From JBDZVM01 sp040255675 (lineage in GTDB: Bacteria; Actinomycetota; Actinomycetes; Acidothermales; Acidothermaceae): a DNA stretch of 64,000 nucleotides. The DNA is taken from positions 62,001 through 126,000 of the forward strand of contig JBDZVM010000002.1 of NCBI GenBank assembly GCA_040255675.1, given 5' to 3'. Each line of letters begins with the position of its first letter. Position 1 is the stretch's first letter. The notes beneath the pieces were generated by a model. It searched no databases. It saw nothing but the letters and a program-made list of their open reading frames with translations, and was not told the origin of the DNA. This document shows, piece after piece, positions 54,032 to 61,864 of the stretch. A program made the translations under genes and the position numbers.

Positions 54032-57000
54032 TCACAGGCCCAGTGCTTTCCCGATCGCGGTCTGGACCGCCGCGGTCAATGCGGCGGTGCCGCCGTAGAT
54101 GTGGCTGGTGGTGATGGTGGCCGCGTGGTTGGTGAGGTAGGTGGCGGTGGGTCCCGGCAGGTACGAGGTGGCCGACATCAGCAACGGCGCGTCGGCGAGC
54201 GCCTGCGCGGCGCCTCCGACGACCGCGTCGGCGAAGGTGACTCCTGAGGCGATGCCGACGTTGGTCGGCTTGTCGAACAGCGTCGAGGCGGCGGTGGCGG
54301 CGGTGGCGTATCGGTCCGCGCCGACCAGCGCGGTCGCGGTCGGGTCGGCTTTCGCCGCCGGCCCGCCGATGGCGTACCGCACGCTGGCGTGGGCGGATAG
54401 GTAGGAGCTGATTGCGGCCGGTAACGAGGTGCCGGCGGTGAGCAGGACGGCGCCGTGTAGGTGGGCGGCGGCGGGGCCTGCGGCGAGCGCGTCGGGGAAG
54501 TTCACACCGGTCGCGAGCATGACGGTGCTCGGGTCACCCAGCGCGTGCGCGACGGCTAACGCGGTGCCGTAGCGGTCTGCGCCGGCGAGCCGGGTGGCTT
54601 TGAAACCGAGCCCGGTCAACGTCGAGTCGACGGTTGCCGGCACGGCCGTCGGGCCGCCGAGGATGAACACGGTGCCACCGGGCGGCAACACCCGCTGGAT
54701 CTCTGCCGTTGTCGCGTCGGTCAGCGAAGCCCCGGCGGCGAACAGCAGTGGCGCGTGTTTGGTTGCCGCCAGCGGCGCGCCGACGAGCGCGTCCGGGTAG
54801 CCGTCGGAGCGGGCCAGCAGCACCGCGCCCGCGCCGCCGGCGCCGAATTGCGCCTTGGAGGCGGCGATCGCGGTCCCGAACCGGTCGCTGCCGGCGACTC
54901 GTACCGGCGCGGACGGCGTCGTCGGTCCGCCGCCGCCAGTTGCCGCGGCGGCGACCGTCACCGCGGCGTTTCCGGTGACCCCGCCGAACGTGCTGTCGGT
55001 GGCTGTGAGCGTCTGCGCGCCTATGGTGGTAAACGTCACCGAGGTGGTGAGCATGCCCGCGGTCGCCGCGGTCGGCGCCGGCAAACTCGCGGCGCCTGTG
55101 CTGGTCAAGCTGATCGTGCCCGTGTAGGCGGTGGTCGGCCGGTTGCCGGCGTCGATCGCGCTGATCGTCACCGCCGCAGGCGAACCGATCGTCGCGGTCG
55201 CCGGCGCGGACACGATGAACCTGGCGGTCGCGTCGTACACCTCCGCCGACGCCACCGGGCCGCCGCTGTTGTCGACGCCGCCGGCGATCAGCACCTGCCC
55301 GTCCGGCAGCAGTGTCGCCGTCGCGTACTCCCTGTCGGTGCTCATCAACCCGGTCGTGGTAAACGTGCCGGCCGCCGGGTCGTATAGCTCCGCCGATCCC
55401 GACACGAGGCCGCCGCCCCACCCGCCGGCGATCAACACCTGCCCGTCCGGCAGCAGCGTCGCGGTCGCGGCCTGCCGCTCGACGCTCATCGACCCGGTCG
55501 CGCTGAACGTGCCGGTCGCCGGGTCATACACCTCCGCCGACGCCCACGCGCCAAAACCGTTATTGCCGCCGGCGATCAAAACCCGCCCGTCCGGCAGCAG
55601 CGTCGCGGTCGCGGAATCCCGCACGGTGGTCATCGACCCGGAGGTCGCGGTGAACGTGCGCGCCGCCGGGTCGTAAAGCTCCGCCGACGCCAACACGCCA
55701 CCGCTGCCAGCACCGCCGGCGATCAACACCTTGCCGTTCGGCAACAGCGTCGCGGTCGCGGAATACCGCGCGGCGCTCATCGACCCGGTCGTGGTGAACG
55801 TGCCGGCCGCCGGGTCATATACCTCCGCCGACGCCAAATACATGTAGCTGTCGTCGAAGCCGCCGGCGATCAGCACCTGCCCGTTCGGCAGCAGTGTCGC
55901 GGTCGCGGAATCCCGCGCTGTGGTCATCGACCCGGTCGTGGTGAACGTGCCTGTCGCCGGGTCGTACAGCTCCGCGGACGCCGCGGGGCCAAGGCCGCCA
56001 GCGCCGCCGGCGATCAGCACCTTCCCGTTCGGCAGCAGTGTCGCGGTCGCGAACTCCCGCGCGGTGGTCATCGACCCGGTCGGGGTGAACGTGCCTGTCG
56101 CCGGGTCGTACAGCTCCGCCGGCACCACGCTGCCGCCAGTGCCGCCGGCGATCAGCACCTTCCCGTTCGGCAGCAGTGTCGCGGTCGCGAACTCCCGCGG
56201 GGTGGTCATCGACCCGGTAGCGGCGGCATACCAGGGTTCCCGCGTCGAGGCAGCCGGGTGATACACCTCCGCGGACATCATCGTGCTGCTGCCGTCGTCG
56301 CCGCCGGCGATCAGCACCTGCCCGCCGGGCAGCAGCGTCGCGGTCGCGCCCGCCCGGACGGTGGTCATCGACCCGGTCGTCGCGGTGAACGTGCCGGTGC
56401 TCGGGTCGTACAGCTCCGCTGACTCGAACGCGCTGCCGCTGTCATGGCCGCCGGCGACCAGCACCTTTCCGTTCGGCAGCAGCGTCGCGGTCGCGCTCAC
56501 CCGTGCGGTGGTCATCGACCCGATGGTCGCGGTGAACGTGCCGGTGCTCGGGTCGTACAGCTCCGCCGACGCCACCACGCCGCTGCTGCCGAAGCCGCCG
56601 GCGATCAACACCTGCCCGTCCGGCAGCAGCGTCGCGGTCGCGTAATACCGCGAAAGACTCATCGACCCGGTCGCGGTGAACGTGCCGGTGCTCGGGTCGT
56701 ACAGCTCCGCCGACGCCACCACGCCGCTGCTGCCGAAGCCGCCGGCGATCAACACCTGCCCGTCCGGCAGCAGCGTCGCGGTCGCGTAATACCGCGAAAG
56801 ACTCATCGACCCGGTCGCGGTGAACGTGCCGGTGCTCGGGTCGTACAGCTCCGCCGACGCCACCACGCCGCTGCTGCCGTCGAAGCCGCCGGCGATCAAC
56901 ACCTTTCCGTTCGGCAGCAGCGTCGCGGTCGCCTGCACCCGCGCCGTGCTCATCGACCCGGTCGTCGCGGTGAACGTGCCGGCCGCCGGGTCGTACACCT

Positions 57001-57421
57001 CCGCCGACCTCAGTGCCGCGCCACTGCTGCCGAAGCCGCCGGCGATTAACACCTTTCCGTTCGGCAGCAGCGTCGCGGTCGCGCCATCCCGAGCGGAGGT
57101 CATCGACTTGGCCGTGAACGTCTGGGTCGCCGGGTCATACACCTCCGCCGACGTCAGTGCCGCGCCACTGCTGCCGAAGCCGCCGGCGATCAGCACCTTT
57201 CCGTTCGGCAGCAGCGTCGCGGTCGCGCCATCCCGCGCGGTGTTCATTGACCCGGCCGTCGCGGTGAACGTGCCGGTGGTCGAGGCCGAGGCCGGCGGCG
57301 CGGCCGCCGACGCCACAACAACCGCCGCGCAGCCAACGACGACCACCGCCGCGACCCTGGAAAAGACCATGCCGAAACTTCGCGCGCGGCGCGGCGACCT
57401 CACTACCGACCAACTCCTCAT
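54032..57421 (-). CDS. Secreted kelch-repeat protein with Ig-like domain and CWB2 cell-wall anchoring repeats
   Basis: About 1129 residues. A long signal peptide (hydrophobic core VAAVVVVGCAAVVVASAAA, then PPASAS) precedes 14 kelch-type units of about 48 residues (GSM..AR..ATATLLPNGKVLIAGG, SAE.YDP.TGTFT), enough for two beta-propellers. An Ig-like domain (VSAPATATIGSPAAVTISAI) and three CWB2 repeats follow (VAGSDRFGTAIAASKAQFG, LAGADRYGTALAVAHALG, LVGADRYATAATAASTLF), which bind cell-wall polymer. It is probably a surface-displayed adhesin or carbohydrate-binding protein. The frame is open to 57532; no start has a strong ribosome binding site, and the ATG at 57421 gives the most sensible signal peptide. 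Confidence 0.88.
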   Translation of the reverse strand: MRSWSVVRSPRRARSFGMVFSRVAAVVVVGCAAVVVASAAAPPASASTTGTFTATAGSMNTARDGATATLLPNGKVLIAGGFGSSGAALTSAEVYDPATQTFTAKSMTSARDGATATLLPNGKVLIAGGFGSSGAALRSAEVYDPAAGTFTATTGSMSTARVQATATLLPNGKVLIAGGFDGSSGVVASAELYDPSTGTFTATGSMSLSRYYATATLLPDGQVLIAGGFGSSGVVASAELYDPSTGTFTATGSMSLSRYYATATLLPDGQVLIAGGFGSSGVVASAELYDPSTGTFTATIGSMTTARVSATATLLPNGKVLVAGGHDSGSAFESAELYDPSTGTFTATTGSMTTVRAGATATLLPGGQVLIAGGDDGSSTMMSAEVYHPAASTREPWYAAATGSMTTPREFATATLLPNGKVLIAGGTGGSVVPAELYDPATGTFTPTGSMTTAREFATATLLPNGKVLIAGGAGGLGPAASAELYDPATGTFTTTGSMTTARDSATATLLPNGQVLIAGGFDDSYMYLASAEVYDPAAGTFTTTGSMSAARYSATATLLPNGKVLIAGGAGSGGVLASAELYDPAARTFTATSGSMTTVRDSATATLLPDGRVLIAGGNNGFGAWASAEVYDPATGTFSATGSMSVERQAATATLLPDGQVLIAGGWGGGLVSGSAELYDPAAGTFTTTGLMSTDREYATATLLPDGQVLIAGGVDNSGGPVASAEVYDATARFIVSAPATATIGSPAAVTISAIDAGNRPTTAYTGTISLTSTGAASLPAPTAATAGMLTTSVTFTTIGAQTLTATDSTFGGVTGNAAVTVAAAATGGGGPTTPSAPVRVAGSDRFGTAIAASKAQFGAGGAGAVLLARSDGYPDALVGAPLAATKHAPLLFAAGASLTDATTAEIQRVLPPGGTVFILGGPTAVPATVDSTLTGLGFKATRLAGADRYGTALAVAHALGDPSTVMLATGVNFPDALAAGPAAAHLHGAVLLTAGTSLPAAISSYLSAHASVRYAIGGPAAKADPTATALVGADRYATAATAASTLFDKPTNVGIASGVTFADAVVGGAAQALADAPLLMSATSYLPGPTATYLTNHAATITTSHIYGGTAALTAAVQTAIGKALGL
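56530..56876. repeat. Exact 144-base tandem duplication inside the kelch gene
   Basis: Comparing positions 144 bases apart, about 2.4 copies are identical from roughly 56530 to 56876. Two kelch units (each 48 codons, with GSMSLSRYYATATLLPDGQ) are therefore identical in DNA, while the other units differ at many positions. This marks a recent in-frame duplication. Confidence 0.85.
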
Positions 57422-57532
57422 CTCTTCGCGACCACTTCGTGCCGTCCGCGTGGCAACCACGCCAACGGCCGTAGACACGTCGCGCGACGCACCGTCGCCG
57501 CTCGACACATTGCCCATCGGCAACGTCCACAC

Positions 57533-58008
57533 AGGCTAAAGCGACGCTTTACCTTTGATTGGGCAGCTGCCCTGAACCCGATACCGACGCCCGGTCAATC
57601 CGGCCGAGCGCAGCGGACCGTACTCCGTGGCATGGGACTGCCTGAACAACGGTGTAGCCGACCCGACACGCGCGCTCCGCTAGGCGTTCTGCCGTGGCAG
57701 CCAGCGTTACGGCAACCCAGCCACGACACTTTTTACTAGTTCTATCATGTAAACGCCGGGGCTTGCGGAAGCCCCGCGATGTGGCTTGTGATAACCGCTC
57801 TCGGACATCCGCATCTCGGCATGAGCGAACAACATGCCGTGCGAATTCACGGGCTCTGCTTGCGGCGTGCGCGGCCCACGGCGAGGGCTACGCAAACCGT
57901 GATCCGCTTAGCGTGAGGGCCAACCACCCCTCGACATGGCCTGGCCGATGATTTTTCCGCGCAGTGCGGGTCTGTACGTCGAACACCGACTCACGGAAGG
58001 CTGACGCC
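57533..58008. other. 476-base gap between the kelch gene and the reductase gene
   Basis: I see no gene. It contains the hairpin at 57757-57776 and an AT-richer stretch just before it (ACTTTTTACTAGTTCTATC) that could be a promoter in either direction. The kelch gene's leader and the reductase promoter must lie here. Confidence 0.5.
57757..57776. terminator. Stable hairpin in the intergenic gap
   Basis: CGGGGCTT pairs with AAGCCCCG across a GCGG loop, an eight-base perfect stem. On the minus strand it is followed by GGCGTTTACATG, on the plus strand by GCGATGTGG, so no clean U tract. It could be an intrinsic terminator without U tract, as in many actinomycetes, or a remnant of a mobile element end. 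Confidence 0.35.
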
Positions 58009-58572
58009 ATGCGGAAACTGACCCTTGGCATGAACGTGAGCGTGGACGGCTACGTCGCCGCGCCCGGCGACGACATCAGCTGGAGCGCGCCGAGCGACGA
58101 GCTGTTCCAGTGGTGGTCCGACCGGGTAGGTGCGACGAGCCTGGCGCTCTACGGACGCAAGCTGTGGGAGACGATGAGTTCCCACTGGCCGACTGCCCAC
58201 CAACAGCCTGGCGCAACGCCGGCGGAGATTGAGTTCGCCCGCCGCTGGCGGGACATGCCGAAGATGGTGTTCTCCTCGACGATCAGCACGGTCGACTGGA
58301 ACACCCGCCTGGTCACCGGCGATGCGGTCACCGAGATCACCCGCCTCAAGGCCGAGGACGGCGGCCCCATGGACATCGGCGGCGCCACACTCGCCGCGGC
58401 GGCCATGCGGGCCGGGCTGATCGACGAGTACGTTTTGGCCACCGCACCGGTCTTGGTGGGCAGCGGCACGCCGTTCTTCACGGCCCTGGACAACTGGGTG
58501 AACCTGAAGCTGATGGAGACGCGAACGTTCCCCGGCGGTGTGGTCCTGACGAGGTATGAGACCAAGCGTTGA
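58009..58572 (+). CDS. Dihydrofolate reductase/RibD C-terminal domain family protein
   Basis: A 187-residue oxidoreductase of the RibD-C/DHFR-like family: KLTLGMNVSVDGYVAAPGDD, LALYGRKLWETM, KMVFSSTISTVDWNTRLV, GGPMDIGGATLAAAAMRAGL, YVLATAPVLVGSGTPFF. These stand-alone proteins use NADPH, and their substrates are unknown. GGAAGG lies upstream of the ATG. It is a single-gene unit in the accessory segment. Confidence 0.92.
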   Translation: MRKLTLGMNVSVDGYVAAPGDDISWSAPSDELFQWWSDRVGATSLALYGRKLWETMSSHWPTAHQQPGATPAEIEFARRWRDMPKMVFSSTISTVDWNTRLVTGDAVTEITRLKAEDGGPMDIGGATLAAAAMRAGLIDEYVLATAPVLVGSGTPFFTALDNWVNLKLMETRTFPGGVVLTRYETKR

Positions 58573-58626
58573 GCGCCGATATCGGATCGGCGCGGCGGTC
58601 GAGGCGGGGCGCTCGAGGCTCGTCGG

Positions 58627-59370
58627 TCAGGCATCCATCGCGAGTCGCAGGCCGGCGCCAACCTGCGGCGGATAAACGCCGTGTCGTCTGGCGCACCGCG
58701 CGAGGTCGCGGCCGGTGCGATAAGAACCGCCTCGGGTGACGTGCGGGTCGGCCGCCCATGATTCACGCGCGGGAACCGCCTCTGGCGCACCCGCGTACGG
58801 CGAATAGACCGTGGAGGTCCACTCGTCAACGTTGCCAGCCATGTCGAGCACGCCAAAAGGGCTGGCGCCATCGGGAAAACTCCCAACCGGAGTGGTTCCA
58901 TGCACACCGATGTCGTGAAGGTTCGCCAGCCCGCGACGGTATTCGTCTCCCCATGGAAACTCGCGTGCGTCGTCGCCGCGAGCCGCGCGCTCCCATTCCG
59001 TCTCCGTAGGAAGCCGAACCGGGACGCCGGTCTCGTGACGAACCCAGTCACAGTAGGCGACCGCGTCGGCCCATGACACATCATCGACTGGGTGATCGTC
59101 ACTCGGGCCGCCAAACGTGCGGCCGGCCGCGTCACAAAACGCGCGCCACTCGGCGCGTGTAACGCAGACGCGGGCGATGAGAAACTCGCCGACATCGATA
59201 TCGGTTCGCGGAACCTCTTTGAGGATCCACCCGGGTTTGAGGCTGAGATCGGCGTGCGCGGCAAGGATGTCAGGCACTTCCTCGAGGCGCGTTCCGCGAA
59301 CGAGCCGACCGGCGGGAATCCGAACAAACGTCGACGCGGCGCCGGCGAGGGGCTGTGAGCGGTGCGACAC
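58627..59370 (-). CDS. SUMF1/FGE-sulfatase-domain protein without the catalytic cysteines
   Basis: A 247-residue protein filling a single SUMF1 domain: FVRIPAGRLVRGT, HPVDDVSWADAVAYCDWVR, VRLPTETEWERAARG, FPWGDEY, VLDMAGNVDEWTST, then VTRGGSYRTGRDLARCARRH. Formylglycine-generating enzymes carry two cysteines just after the RGGS motif; here that stretch is YRTGRD, so sulfatase activation is unlikely. Related proteins include EgtB-like and lectin-like members. It lies 33 bases downstream of the SpoIIM-like gene in the same direction, so may be co-transcribed with it. Confidence 0.87.
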   Translation of the reverse strand: MSHRSQPLAGAASTFVRIPAGRLVRGTRLEEVPDILAAHADLSLKPGWILKEVPRTDIDVGEFLIARVCVTRAEWRAFCDAAGRTFGGPSDDHPVDDVSWADAVAYCDWVRHETGVPVRLPTETEWERAARGDDAREFPWGDEYRRGLANLHDIGVHGTTPVGSFPDGASPFGVLDMAGNVDEWTSTVYSPYAGAPEAVPARESWAADPHVTRGGSYRTGRDLARCARRHGVYPPQVGAGLRLAMDA

Positions 59371-59403
59371 CGCTCCTTACTACCACGCGGCAAGGCGCGC
59401 CAA

Positions 59404-60414
59404 TCAGCCGGCGGCCGGGGCGACGTCAGCACGTAGCCATTCGTCGACGTCGCCGATCTGCCCGGCGGCGGCAGCGCGTCGTCCGAAATAGAAAACGTAG
59501 AAGAGAAACGCAATTTCGACGACGGCGCCGATCGACACTCGAGTCCACGTCGGCAATCCGGACGGCGTTACGAACGCCTCGATGACACCCGAAATCAGCA
59601 AGACGCCAACCAGTCCGAGAGCAACCGCGAACGCGGATCTGCCTTCCTCGGCGAGGGCGTCGGAGCGTTTGCGCGCACCAGGCGCGACGACTGTCCAGCC
59701 CAAGCGAAGCCCGGTTCCGGCGGCGATAAAAACGGCGGTCAGTTCTAGCATGCCGTGCGGAAGAATCAACCCGAAGAATTCAGGAAGATGGCCGTTAGCC
59801 GCCATGAGTCCGCCCGAAAGGCCGACGTTCGCGCTGTTGATCCAGAGCAGGTACAGAGTCGGTATTCCGAGGAAAATGCCGAGCCCCAGCGTGCCTGCCG
59901 CCACGAGCGCATTGTTCGTCCAGACGTGCGCGGCGAAATCGGCGGCGGGGTGGGCGGAGTAGTAATCCTTGAAGTCGTGCTCGACGAGTTGGCGCACCGC
60001 GCCCGGCGGCACAAGACTAGAAACGACATCGGGGTGAGTGGCCATCCAGACGCCGAGCGCCACCATCACGATGAGGTTCGCGACGGCGACGGAGACCCAC
60101 CAGCGGGCACTGCGATACACGGCGGCCGGAAATGTGACGGTCAGATAGAGAGCGATACCCCGCCACGACGGTTCGCGAGCGCCGACAATCGCCGAGCGCG
60201 CCGACGCCGTCAGCCTCGACAATCGAGCCACGAGTTGCGGATCCGGTGAACGCGACTGCACCACCGACAACTGCGTCGCGGTTCGCTGATAAAGGTCGAC
60301 CAGCTCGTCGACCTCCGCACCGGTGAGCCGGCTCGGCCGGCCCGCTCGCGAAACGAGATGCTGGAGGCGCGCCCAACTCGCCCGATGTGCCGCAACGTAC
60401 GCGTCGACGTCCAC
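59404..60414 (-). CDS. SpoIIM/DUF95-type integral membrane protein
   Basis: About 336 residues. A helical cytoplasmic N-terminus (VDVDAYVAAHRASWARLQHL, GAEVDELVDLYQRTATQLS) precedes about six membrane helices with LIVMVALGVWMATHP, HDFKDYYS, NNALVAAGTLGLGIFLGIPT and GLILPHGMLELTAVFIAAG, which is the stage II sporulation protein M fold. In actinomycetes it accompanies MoxR, DUF58 and RDD genes. The GTG at 60414 fits the family start; TAGTGT eight bases upstream could be the -10 box of a leaderless transcript. It is divergent from the RDD gene, 21 bases away. Confidence 0.9.
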   Translation of the reverse strand: MDVDAYVAAHRASWARLQHLVSRAGRPSRLTGAEVDELVDLYQRTATQLSVVQSRSPDPQLVARLSRLTASARSAIVGAREPSWRGIALYLTVTFPAAVYRSARWWVSVAVANLIVMVALGVWMATHPDVVSSLVPPGAVRQLVEHDFKDYYSAHPAADFAAHVWTNNALVAAGTLGLGIFLGIPTLYLLWINSANVGLSGGLMAANGHLPEFFGLILPHGMLELTAVFIAAGTGLRLGWTVVAPGARKRSDALAEEGRSAFAVALGLVGVLLISGVIEAFVTPSGLPTWTRVSIGAVVEIAFLFYVFYFGRRAAAAGQIGDVDEWLRADVAPAAG

Positions 60415-60435
60415 AAACCGGCACACTAGAGCACT

Positions 60436-61299
60436 GTGACGGCTGATGTGGTGACCGGCGAGGCAGTGGCGCTCGACGTCCGGCTTGCCCAATGGCCGTC
60501 ACGCCTCGTGGCACGCCTTATCGACTTTGCCGCGCAGTTTGTGCTCTATCTCGTGGTGGTGCTCGTGCTGTCGCGAGTCGTCGCCGACGCCGACCTCGAC
60601 CTTGTGCTCGCAGTCATGTATCTGGGGCTCGCGTTGGTCGTGCTGGGTTACCCGCTGGCGATGGAGACGTTTTGGCACGGTCGCTCGCTCGGCAAGGCCG
60701 CGATGGGTATTCGCGTCGTGCGCGACGACGGCGGACCGGAGCGGTTCCGTCACGCACTCGTGCGGGCCGTCATGATGCTGCTCGAGTTCTGGGGACCAGC
60801 ACTCGTCGCCAGCATCATTAGCAAGCGCGGAAAGCGGCTCGGCGACCTGCTCGCCGGCACCATCGTCGTGCAAGAACGCGTGCCGGGCGGCAGCTTGCAA
60901 CCGATCGCGATGCCGCCGCCGCTCGCGATGTGGGCGAGCACGCTCGACTTGTCGCGCCTTTCCGACCAGCTGGCGCTGTCGTGTCGGCAGTTTCTGGCGC
61001 GGCAGGCGCAATTGACGGCGCACGCGCGCGAGACCGTAGGCCGCCAGCTTGTGGCGGAAGTGTCAGCCGCGGTGTCGCCACCGCCACCACCAGGCACGCC
61101 GGGCTGGGCTTACCTGTCGGCCGTGCTGGCCGAACGCCGACGCCGCGAAGAATGGCGGTTGCAGGCACAGCACCGAGCCGCGCAAGCGGCATACGGGCAG
61201 CCGCCGCAAACATTTCCGCCGTCCGTGCCGCCGCCGTTTTTCCCGCCCGCGGCACCCGCTCCCCCGCCGCCGCCCGGACCCTTCGCGCCACCCCAGTGA
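60436..61299 (+). CDS. RDD-family membrane protein
   Basis: A 287-residue protein with an RDD domain (about 20-150): PSRLVARLIDFAAQFVLYLV, HGRSLGKAAMGIRVVRDDGG and KRLGDLLAGTIVVQE. Two or three membrane helices are followed by a cytoplasmic helical part and a Pro-rich tail (PPPPPG, PPPFFPP). The start is the GTG at 60436. It belongs with the SpoIIM/DUF58/MoxR set and may transport ions or assemble with them; no precise function is known. Confidence 0.92.
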   Translation: MTADVVTGEAVALDVRLAQWPSRLVARLIDFAAQFVLYLVVVLVLSRVVADADLDLVLAVMYLGLALVVLGYPLAMETFWHGRSLGKAAMGIRVVRDDGGPERFRHALVRAVMMLLEFWGPALVASIISKRGKRLGDLLAGTIVVQERVPGGSLQPIAMPPPLAMWASTLDLSRLSDQLALSCRQFLARQAQLTAHARETVGRQLVAEVSAAVSPPPPPGTPGWAYLSAVLAERRRREEWRLQAQHRAAQAAYGQPPQTFPPSVPPPFFPPAAPAPPPPPGPFAPPQ

Positions 61300-61320
61300 G
61301 CTCGTTGGCATCATGGTCCG

Positions 61321-61809
61321 GTGTTTCGCATCGCTTTCGTCGAACCGAGAATTCCTCCAAATACAGGCAACGCGATTCGGCTGGCGGCGGCCACCGGATG
61401 TGAACTGCACCTGATCGGCCCGCTGGCGTTCGACTTCTCCGACGCCCGAGTGCGACGCGCGGGCCTCGACTATCACGACCTCGCCAGCGTGACGGTGCAC
61501 CGAAACATCGAGGCGGCCTGGCCAGTTTTGCTGCCGGCGCGCGTCTTCGCGTTCACCGGCAAAGCAACGACGTCGTACGCGGACGTCGAATACCAGCCCG
61601 GAGACGTTCTCATGTTCGGTACCGAGTCGACGGGCCTGCCCGACAACGTGCTCGACGACTCGCGCGTCACGCAACTCGTGCGGATCCCGATGCTGCCGGG
61701 CCTTCGGTCGTTGAACCTGTCGAACGCCGCCTCGATCGCGGTCTACGAAGCCTGGCGGCAGAACGGTTTTTCGGGCAGTGGCGCCCCACCATCGGGCGTC
61801 TTTACCTGA
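61321..61809 (+). CDS. trmL: tRNA (cytidine(34)-2'-O)-methyltransferase TrmL (SPOUT family)
   Basis: A 162-residue SPOUT methyltransferase: FVEPRIPPNTGNAIRLAAAT (motif 1), MFGTESTGLPDNVL (motif 2) and IPMLPGLRSLNLSNAASIAV (motif 3 with the SAM knot). It methylates the wobble ribose of tRNA-Leu. The size is exactly that of TrmL. The start is a GTG 21 bases after the RDD stop. It converges with ahcY across a strong hairpin. Confidence 0.93.
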   Translation: MFRIAFVEPRIPPNTGNAIRLAAATGCELHLIGPLAFDFSDARVRRAGLDYHDLASVTVHRNIEAAWPVLLPARVFAFTGKATTSYADVEYQPGDVLMFGTESTGLPDNVLDDSRVTQLVRIPMLPGLRSLNLSNAASIAVYEAWRQNGFSGSGAPPSGVFT

Positions 61810-61823
61810 CGCGGCGAAATCCC

Positions 61824-61858
61824 CGACGTTCGCTGTGGCAGAGCCACAGCGAACGTCG
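61824..61858. terminator. Bidirectional terminator between trmL and ahcY
   Basis: A perfect 16-base stem with a three-base loop (CGACGTTCGCTGTGGC, AGA, and its complement) lies 14 bases after the trmL stop and 6 bases after the ahcY stop. The symmetric arms serve both strands; a short T-rich run follows on the plus strand. Confidence 0.88.
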
Positions 61859-61864
61859 CATTTC

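Noticed and set aside
54594..57539. Plus-strand frames opposite the kelch gene with repeated INTCPSGSSVAVA peptides
   Set aside because: These are antisense readings of the kelch repeats, which explains their periodicity.
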